Assembly (NCBI GenBank): GCA_913063155.1
Contig: CAJXYU010000002.1
Span: forward strand, 372,001-436,000
Direction: 5' to 3'
Length of the DNA stretch: 64,000 nt
Source: an uncultured Desulfovibrio sp.
GTDB lineage: Bacteria; Desulfobacterota; Desulfovibrionia; Desulfovibrionales; Desulfovibrionaceae
Numbering within the stretch: the first letter of the stretch is position 1; each line of letters begins with the position of its first letter. Positions 58,801 through 64,000 of this stretch are shown here, one piece after another. The notes below the pieces were generated by a model. That model made no database searches, was not told the origin of the DNA, and saw nothing but the letters and a program-made list of their open reading frames with translations. The position numbers and the translations under genes are program-made.

Positions 58801-58921
58801 TTCCGAGCACGTTGAGACCTTTGACGCGCGCCCAGGCGGCGAGGTTTCGGATGGTCAGGTTTTTGCTGGTGGCCCTGGAAAAACGGGAATGAATATGCAG
58901 ATCGGCAGTATAGCGTTCCAT
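55817..58921 (-). CDS. PHP-domain/UvrD-family helicase fusion
   Basis: A 1,034-residue fusion. Residues 1-420 are a PHP-type metal phosphoesterase of the TIGR00375 kind (DLHIHSRFSRATSKNLTIRNL, LGTGDFTHPAW, PAHIWTPWFSLFG, ISNSDAHSGEKLGREAN) with a zinc-type cysteine cluster (HRKCGISM...GGICPVCGKPV) near residue 290. Residues 470-1034 are a superfamily 1 helicase with LAGPGTGKTQT, LCLTFTRRAAGELRERL, ILVDEVQDLTPLQ, GDPKQSIYGFRGA, TLHAAKGLEFDAVFLP and YVGMTRARKMLY. A helicase joined to a possible phosphodiesterase suggests DNA repair. The two parts occur separately in many bacteria. Confidence 0.9.
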   Translation of the reverse strand: MERYTADLHIHSRFSRATSKNLTIRNLAAWARVKGLNVLGTGDFTHPAWVEEIENELVEDQDSGLYMLKTDSDLHTEIPGMEGPTTGKVRFMLQAEISSIYKKGGKTRKVHNLVFMPDLDSVVKLNAKLDRIGNLQSDGRPILGLDSRNLLEIVLETSPMGFVIPAHIWTPWFSLFGSKSGFDSIKECFEDLSHEIFAMETGLSSDPEMNWTWSELDRIKLISNSDAHSGEKLGREANFFRGEMSYQGIYRALKGEGVGNEFLGTVEFFPEEGKYHMDGHRKCGISMDPMETKARGGICPVCGKPVTRGVYARVLDLADREQPQQPVGAPGFVSLIPLKEVVSEVLGVGPGSKKVHNFYLKLMEDFGSELNVLRNVPPEELKRHNCHLAEGITRMREGKVIRKAGYDGEFGVISVFTPQEKAEIKNGATLINIPVKPKTEKSDAPLTCPPSRKTDPELSKPISFNPAQQAAIDAGPQPVLVLAGPGTGKTQTLMGRVTRLLDAGEHPRRILCLTFTRRAAGELRERLRALRGPESQLPQAGTLHSLCFDYWKHAYSETPVVVSEEAARKLFAETNPDIPAKHVKHYWAKYNLLRERLEDIPEDLYDAHINYGNQKNHWNLLDYTDLLEFMLEQTGAPTFRLPYTNILVDEVQDLTPLQLAIIKGMAPEKGYGVFCIGDPKQSIYGFRGAAENVDEQLKEYWPKTETITLEDNYRSGQRILDASHCLFPGSPVLTARKDTSATLHLFEAPDAVRESTWMADRIRHLLGATSHSLADAMGHGSMAPGDIAVLVRFKALIGPIQKQLSKFGVPVAAPETEAFWNDPRCELILNAAGSFLGMTMVGSEEVLDVPEQVLAKGPIGLSAYLNTIPPFDTFFWESKAFRELKKEFDQRGGWAGLLNWVSLQNEMELVSRSAEKVQIMTLHAAKGLEFDAVFLPSLEEGIMPFAGMDLLTATVTLTPGRGQRFHEERRLMYVGMTRARKMLYMSYAQKRQLYGKTLQLPTSRYLKEIPEEMLTRSTLAATKVTKAKQMSLLD

Positions 58922-58999
58922 GGCGGAACACTATGCCGAACAGCCTCATATTGCAAGCGCGTGAACCGGTTTGGAGCGGGGGAAAGACATGGATCCGGC

Positions 59000-60166
59000 T
59001 CAGGCTTCCTTGGAGCAGGGGACGGTGAAAACGGCCGTGGTTCCCTGCTCGGGGGCGCTTTCGATCCAGATGCTTCCGCCCATGAGTTCCACAAGGCTTT
59101 TGCTGATGGCCAGCCCCAATCCGGCGCCGTCCCGTTTCTTGGTCATGTAGTCCTCGGTGATGACGAACGGCTCGAAAATGTGTTCCACCTTGTCCTCGGC
59201 GATGCCTATGCCCGTGTCATGCACCTTGAAGCGGATGATGTTCGTCTCCCCACCCTTGTTGCTGCTTGTCCAGGCATGGACATCCAGAGACACCGAACCT
59301 TTTTCGGTGAACCGCAGAGAGTTGTTGAGCAGATTCATGAGCACCTGCCGAATGCGTTGCGAATCCCCTGTCACTTTTTCCGGAACGGAGTCGTCCACCG
59401 AAGCGGAAAAGCCCAACCCCTGTTTTTTGGCTTGGTTTCCGTATGCGGTCAGGAGAGGGGAGATGACATCCATCAGGGTGAATTCCTCTCTGCACAGGGC
59501 GAGCCCACCCGCCTCGGCGTCCGAGAGTTCCAGCAGATCGTTGATGATGCGCATGAGCCGGTTGACCGCCTGGAGTTCATCCTGCAACAGCGCCTCCTCC
59601 TCCGAGGACGGCTTATTGTCCAGCAGAAGCCGGGTCACCCCCATGATGGCGTTCAGCGGGGTGCGCAGCTCGTGACTCATGTTCGCCAGGAAGGCGCTCT
59701 TGGCCTTGTTTGCGGCCTCGGCTTCGTCTCTGGCTCGCTCCAGTTCCCGGGTCCTGCTGCGAACCTCTTCTTTCAGCAGCCTGGCGTGGCTGTTCAGTTT
59801 CAGGTGCGTCCTGATCCTGGCCAGGGTGATGGCGGGGCTGATGGGTTTCGTGATGTAGTCCACTGCTCCGGCGGAGAACCCCCTTTCCTCGTCTTCATCC
59901 TTGCTCATGGCGGTCACGAAGATGACCGGAATGTGCCTGGTGCTCTTTTCCCGTTTCAGGAGGCGGCAGACTTCGTAGCCGTCCATGCCCGGCATCATGA
60001 TGTCCAGCAGGATCAGATCCGGCGGACGGTCCGAATTGGCCACGTTGAGAGCGTCCTGGCCGTTGAGGGCGGCGCTGACATCGAAGTCCCGGGCGAGGAG
60101 GGCGTTGAGGATCTCCAGGTTGGCCGGCACGTCGTCCACGATGAGTATGCGGGGGCGTGTACTCAT
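59000..60166 (-). CDS. Response regulator-histidine kinase hybrid
   Basis: A 388-residue soluble protein. An N-terminal receiver (phospho-acceptor Asp in [16 protein letters not shown], residue 55) is joined by a short coiled coil to a kinase core with H-box [19 protein letters not shown] near residue 165 and ATP motifs [24 protein letters not shown] and GAGLGLAIS. It starts 4 bases inside the end of the large hybrid kinase (ATGA overlap), so both are made together. Probably phosphorylated by that kinase's HPt domain and relays onward. The output is unknown. Confidence 0.9.
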   Translation of the reverse strand: MSTRPRILIVDDVPANLEILNALLARDFDVSAALNGQDALNVANSDRPPDLILLDIMMPGMDGYEVCRLLKREKSTRHIPVIFVTAMSKDEDEERGFSAGAVDYITKPISPAITLARIRTHLKLNSHARLLKEEVRSRTRELERARDEAEAANKAKSAFLANMSHELRTPLNAIMGVTRLLLDNKPSSEEEALLQDELQAVNRLMRIINDLLELSDAEAGGLALCREEFTLMDVISPLLTAYGNQAKKQGLGFSASVDDSVPEKVTGDSQRIRQVLMNLLNNSLRFTEKGSVSLDVHAWTSSNKGGETNIIRFKVHDTGIGIAEDKVEHIFEPFVITEDYMTKKRDGAGLGLAISKSLVELMGGSIWIESAPEQGTTAVFTVPCSKEA

Positions 60167-63100
60167 ACGTTTTCCTTTTCCTTGAGAGTTGATCGTATGA
60201 TTTCAAATTGTTTCGCGGCGTTGGTGAAATCGAAAGTGTCTAGAGACTTGCTCAGCGCCGCGGTGTGCGCATGGTCGTAAGCCTCGAGTACGGGCTCGAG
60301 TTCGTCGAAAAGTTTCATGGCGGCCGTGTCGTGGGCTTTGAGCAGGGCGGCGAACCGTTCCAGTTCCTTCGGGCTCACGGTCGACTTCTTCGCTTTCTCC
60401 GGTTTGTCCGGCGGTTCCGACAGCAGATCGCGCAATCTGGAGCCGAGGGATTCCACTGCCTCGGAAAGCCTCTGGAACAGCGCCGAGGCGTCCTTGGTCC
60501 CCTGCCGCAGGCTGGCCCCCAGGGCGTCTGCCGCATGCTGTACGTCCTTTGCTCCCACGTTCCCTGCAACGCCCTTCAAACGGTGCAGGTGCTCGCGGGC
60601 CTTCGGGGAGTCGTTGTCGGCGAAGGCGGCCCTGAGTTTCGGCATGGTGGCGCCGCACTCCTGTTCAAACTCCAGCAACAGTTTGCGCAACAGGGCGCAG
60701 TTGCCTCGCAGGCGGCGCAGCGCCGTGTGCATGTCAATGCCTTCGATGACGTCTGGCAGGCCCTCCTCGGCGCAGGAGACGGATTCGGGCGCGCGGCTGC
60801 TTGTAACATCGCCCAGCCATTTGGAAAGGGTGGTCATGAGCAGGTCGGGATCGATGGGCTTGGTGATGTGGTCGTTCATGCCCGCGGCAAGGCTTTTTTC
60901 CCTGTCGCCGGTCAGGGCGTGAGCCGTCATGGCGATGATGGGGATATCCTTCATCGAGTCCATTTCCCGGAGTCTTGCCGCTGTTTCCAGCCCGTCCATG
61001 CCGGGCATCTGAATGTCCAGGAGAATGGCGTCGTAGGTGCCTTTGGCTGCCATTTCCAGGACTTTCGTCCCGTTGTAGGCCATGGCGACCTCAATGTCCG
61101 CGCCTTCCAGGATTTCGCGGGCCACTTGCTGGTTGATTTCGTTGTCTTCGCCCACAAGCACCCGGATGCCGCGTACGTTGTCCGGTATTTCGGCCGTGCT
61201 GTGGGAGGCGGCCAGGCGCAGGGGAGAGTCATGGCCGTGTATGGTCTCGATGATGGTGTCGTAGAGGATGGAGCGGTTGAAGGGTTTGAGCATGAACCCG
61301 TCCAGCCCGGCCTTTTCGGCCCTGACCCGGATTTCGTCTCTGCCGTACGATGTGAGCATGATGATCTTGGGTTTGTGAACGATCTGCCTGTCCACCTTGA
61401 TCCGCATGGCGAGCTGTGTCCCGTCCATTCCCGGCATCCTCCAGTCCGTGATGACCAGTTGGAAGGGGGCAGAGTCATTCGCCTCCCGGAGTTTTCCTAT
61501 GGCCATATCGCCGGTTTCGGCCAGGTCAACCTGCATGGTGAAGGACTTGAGCACGCTGACGAGCACCTTTCGGGCCATGGGGCTGTCGTCCACCACCAGT
61601 ACGCGCATGCCCCGGATGCTGTCCGGGATGGGCAGGACCGTGGAACGGCCGTATTGGAGGCCGAAGCGCAGGGTGAAGGAGAACGTGCTGCCCATCCCCG
61701 GCTTGCTCTCGAGGGCGATGTTTCCGCCCATGAGGTTTACCAACCGTTGGCTGATGGCCAACCCCAGGCCGGTGCCGCCGTACTGGCGGGTGGTGGAGCC
61801 GTCGGCTTGGCTGAAAGGCTGGAAAAGTTGCTGCTGCACTTCCGGGGAGATGCCGATGCCCGTGTCCTGGATGGAGAACACCAGCTCCGCCCAGTCTTCG
61901 CCCTTGTTCGCAGTTGTCACGGTGAGAATGATTTCGCCGTGTTCTGTGAATTTGACCGCATTGTTGGTCAGGTTCACCAGAACCTGCCCGAGCCGCAGGG
62001 GGTCGCCCACCAGGAAGTTGGGTACGGAACTGCGGACCATGGCCAGCAATTCCAGTCCTTTTTGTTCGGCCCTGACCCCGATGACGTTCAAGACGTTGTT
62101 GACGACGTCGTCGAGTTGGAAATTTATTTCCTCGATGTCCAGCTTGTCCGCCTCCACCTTGGAAAAGTCCAGGATGTCGTTGATGATGCCCAGCAGGCTC
62201 TTGGCCGAACTGTCGATCTTCCTGAGGTAGTCGTGCTGCTTGGGAGTCAGGTCCGTGCGCAGGGCCAGGTGGGTCAGGCCGATGACCGCATTCATGGGCG
62301 TGCGTATTTCGTGGCTCATGCGCGCCAGGAAATCGCTTTTGCTTCGGTTGGCTTCCTCGGCGTCGTTTCGGGCCTGCTCCAGTTCGGCCTGGTGCCGGCG
62401 TTGTTGATGGACATGCCGGACGCGCATCGTCGTTCCGATACCGAGGAGTAGGAGCAGGGCGCCGTAGACCGAAAGGTAGTTCCGTCGGATATTGGAAGCG
62501 GCTGCCCGCAGCAGGCTGTTGGGCGCGTGGCTGACCATTTTCCACTGGCGAACGGACGTGCGCTGCCCCTCGCTCCACTTGGGGAGCAGAGTGATGGTGG
62601 CAAAGGAAAACAGTCCGTGAGGAGTTTCCAACTGCCCTTCGGCGATGTCCTGCATCTGTCGCCAGACTTCGGGGTATTGGTGTGAAAAGCGGCGGGATTC
62701 TTTGTCTTTGAACATGAAAGCCCATTCGTCTTCCTTGTTCGGAGCCTTCAGGTAGTAGCCGTCCTTGTTGAGAAGTATGATTCTGTCTTCGGAACGGCCG
62801 GATATGATGGAGATGTCGTCGATGATTGTCTGGCCGAGGTAGTTGAGGACGACCACGCCCGCGAAGTCCTCCGAGGCGTCGAAAATCGGATTGCATACGC
62901 GAATCATGGGTTTGTGGGGAATCTCAATCTGCTTGTGCTCTATATTGAGATCGAAGGGGGAGACATAGACCTCGTTCGGGCCGAGCTTCTTGGTCTCCGT
63001 GAAGTAGTACCGGTTGGCCTTGTTCTGCAATTGCTCCCTGGGCACGGCCTCAGCCTTGCCGTCCTTGTAGTTGATGCGGATCACCTCCATGCCGTCGGCG

Positions 63101-63456
63101 TCCAGCAGCCGGACCTGGTCGTACACCCTGCTGATGCGGCTGAGCTCCAGGTATTCGTATTCCAGAGCCTCGCGCATGTTCGGAGATTTGCGGTCAAGGT
63201 AGCGCTTCAGCTCCAGGTGGGCGGAAAGCAGGCGGAGGTCGTGAAAGAGTGATTCCAGGTCGATGCTCACTGCCCGGGCGACGAGATCGACGAGGGCGAT
63301 TTCGTCACGCATGAAAATCGTTTTTCTGGAAGCCAGATCCTGGCGGTACATGTAGCCGAGTCCCAAGCCGCAGATCAGGGCCAGGGGCAGGAACATGAGA
63401 AGAAATTCTCTGGAAAAGGAGAATGTGCCTTGTTTGTTCTTCCTGCCTTCAGCCAT
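60163..63456 (-). CDS. Membrane hybrid histidine kinase with Cache sensor, two receivers and HPt
   Basis: A 1,097-residue kinase. A first membrane helix ([20 protein letters not shown], about 18-37) and a second near 345 ([18 protein letters not shown]) bracket a large dCache sensor. A coiled coil, the H-box [15 protein letters not shown], ATPase motifs ([22 protein letters not shown]), receiver 1 ([12 protein letters not shown]), receiver 2 ([12 protein letters not shown]) and a C-terminal HPt ([13 protein letters not shown]) follow. The ligand is external and unknown. I use the ATG at 63456 because AAGGAG lies 5 bases upstream. It is cotranscribed with the receiver-kinase at 59000. Confidence 0.92.
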   Translation of the reverse strand: MAEGRKNKQGTFSFSREFLLMFLPLALICGLGLGYMYRQDLASRKTIFMRDEIALVDLVARAVSIDLESLFHDLRLLSAHLELKRYLDRKSPNMREALEYEYLELSRISRVYDQVRLLDADGMEVIRINYKDGKAEAVPREQLQNKANRYYFTETKKLGPNEVYVSPFDLNIEHKQIEIPHKPMIRVCNPIFDASEDFAGVVVLNYLGQTIIDDISIISGRSEDRIILLNKDGYYLKAPNKEDEWAFMFKDKESRRFSHQYPEVWRQMQDIAEGQLETPHGLFSFATITLLPKWSEGQRTSVRQWKMVSHAPNSLLRAAASNIRRNYLSVYGALLLLLGIGTTMRVRHVHQQRRHQAELEQARNDAEEANRSKSDFLARMSHEIRTPMNAVIGLTHLALRTDLTPKQHDYLRKIDSSAKSLLGIINDILDFSKVEADKLDIEEINFQLDDVVNNVLNVIGVRAEQKGLELLAMVRSSVPNFLVGDPLRLGQVLVNLTNNAVKFTEHGEIILTVTTANKGEDWAELVFSIQDTGIGISPEVQQQLFQPFSQADGSTTRQYGGTGLGLAISQRLVNLMGGNIALESKPGMGSTFSFTLRFGLQYGRSTVLPIPDSIRGMRVLVVDDSPMARKVLVSVLKSFTMQVDLAETGDMAIGKLREANDSAPFQLVITDWRMPGMDGTQLAMRIKVDRQIVHKPKIIMLTSYGRDEIRVRAEKAGLDGFMLKPFNRSILYDTIIETIHGHDSPLRLAASHSTAEIPDNVRGIRVLVGEDNEINQQVAREILEGADIEVAMAYNGTKVLEMAAKGTYDAILLDIQMPGMDGLETAARLREMDSMKDIPIIAMTAHALTGDREKSLAAGMNDHITKPIDPDLLMTTLSKWLGDVTSSRAPESVSCAEEGLPDVIEGIDMHTALRRLRGNCALLRKLLLEFEQECGATMPKLRAAFADNDSPKAREHLHRLKGVAGNVGAKDVQHAADALGASLRQGTKDASALFQRLSEAVESLGSRLRDLLSEPPDKPEKAKKSTVSPKELERFAALLKAHDTAAMKLFDELEPVLEAYDHAHTAALSKSLDTFDFTNAAKQFEIIRSTLKEKENV

Positions 63457-63534
63457 GCCGCTCCTTGAAGCCCGTTCGGGGCCATACTTTGCCGCCAGTG
63501 TAGCTGAATCGGGCGGGAGCGACATTATAGATTG

Positions 63535-63563
63535 GGTAACCGCCTGGATGCCGGGCGGTTACC
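63535..63563 (-). terminator. Hairpin after the GNAT gene
   Basis: GGTAACCGCC (63535-63544) pairs with GGCGGTTACC (63554-63563) around a 9-base loop, 22 bases after the minus-strand stop codon. No T run follows. Confidence 0.5.
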
Positions 63564-63584
63564 AAAGAGCGAATTCCCGGGGAC

Positions 63585-64000
63585 CTACAGTCGAAAGATC
63601 ATTTCCCACCACTGGAAGCCTCCGTGGTTGGAGGAGGACAGGCCGGCTTTTTCATAGCCAAGCTTTTCGTAGAAGCCTATGTGGTAGTCCTTGCACAACA
63701 GGAGGATTTGCTCCTTGCCCATGGTACGTGACGCCTTGATGAAGCATTCCATGAGCGCCTTGGCCAGGCCCAGACCTTGTGCTTCCGGCAACACGGAAAG
63801 GGAAAAGACGACCATGTTGCGTCCATCAGGGTCGTGGCCGATGAGCTGTTTGAATTCCTCATCCGTAATGTCGTCTTTGGCCGTGCAGCCGCTGTTGACC
63901 TGTCCCACGACTCTGCCGTCCAGCTCAGCGACGTAGAAACCCTGCGGAAAGTTGTCGATACGGGTTTTGATGCTCGTTTCGGAAGCGGCTTCGGAAGGTT
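63585..64000 (-). CDS. GNAT-family N-acetyltransferase (partial, 5' end outside window)
   Basis: The frame is open to the right edge and gives the last 138 residues. Motif A is visible as VVFSLSVLPEAQGLGLAKALMECFIKASRTMG, with QGLGLAKAL matching the acetyl-CoA loop, and the C-terminal FYEKLGYEKAG is typical. The GTG at 63908 is not the true start because the frame upstream of it still reads as coding (NFPQGFYVAELDGRVV). The substrate is unknown. Confidence 0.82.
   Translation of the reverse strand, partial: PSEAASETSIKTRIDNFPQGFYVAELDGRVVGQVNSGCTAKDDITDEEFKQLIGHDPDGRNMVVFSLSVLPEAQGLGLAKALMECFIKASRTMGKEQILLLCKDYHIGFYEKLGYEKAGLSSSNHGGFQWWEMIFRL

Overview
The window looks like a chromosomal segment of a Desulfovibrionaceae-type sulfate reducer (Desulfovibrio/Pseudodesulfovibrio-like). 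This is inferred from gene content, not from a marker phylogeny: a LutABC lactate-oxidation operon, group III iron alcohol dehydrogenases beside a sigma-54 two-component system, a Mo aldehyde oxidoreductase, a SahR-AhcY pair, a selenocysteine tRNA and many signalling proteins. Most of the DNA is GC-rich. One short stretch (about 7860-9320) is strikingly AT-rich.

Layout. 1-140 is the tail of an unrecognised gene. 220-3150 (minus) is lutABC. 3306-7096 holds an orphan ABC binding protein, a secreted ankyrin protein, and a TetR regulator divergent from a flavodoxin/ferredoxin fusion, with a perfect 27-bp operator-like palindrome between them. 7439-18157 is an RTX locus: a HlyC-type lysine acyltransferase, an AT-rich secreted protein of unknown family, an AT-rich N-terminal RTX module, an in-frame TGA, then a giant calcium-binding repeat protein. 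The locus ends directly at the 3' end of tRNA-Sec (selC), a classic island insertion point. 18532-20625 carries a small cytochrome c, a methyltransferase and an AraC regulator.

20822-28423 is a sugar-uptake module: a XylFGH-like ABC operon with two different binding proteins and glucokinase, divergent from a ROK repressor. 28660-36678 is an alcohol/aldehyde module: an Fe-alcohol dehydrogenase behind a sigma-54 promoter with an upstream palindrome, an overlapping operon of a second Fe-alcohol dehydrogenase, histidine kinase and sigma-54 activator, and a divergent Tat-exported Mo-aldehyde dehydrogenase with its 2Fe-2S subunit. 36770-38128 has methylglyoxal synthase and a DUF89 phosphatase. An acetate-type transporter, a chemoreceptor, and a PNPOx-like protein with a MarR regulator (which share one operator sequence) follow.

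42506-42811 has two Glu tRNAs and one Gln tRNA. 42873-50116 has a DciA-like gene pair, a UspA protein, sahR-ahcY with a SahR-type operator, an exported discoidin-like protein, moeA and a small conserved-looking protein. 50447-55455 (minus) reads as an operon cbiR-cobU-DHH phosphoesterase-polA, linking cobamide salvage to DNA replication/repair. A 47-codon gene follows at 55537. 55817-58921 is a PHP-UvrD fusion helicase. 59000-63456 encodes an overlapping hybrid histidine kinase and response-regulator kinase. A GNAT acetyltransferase runs off the right edge.
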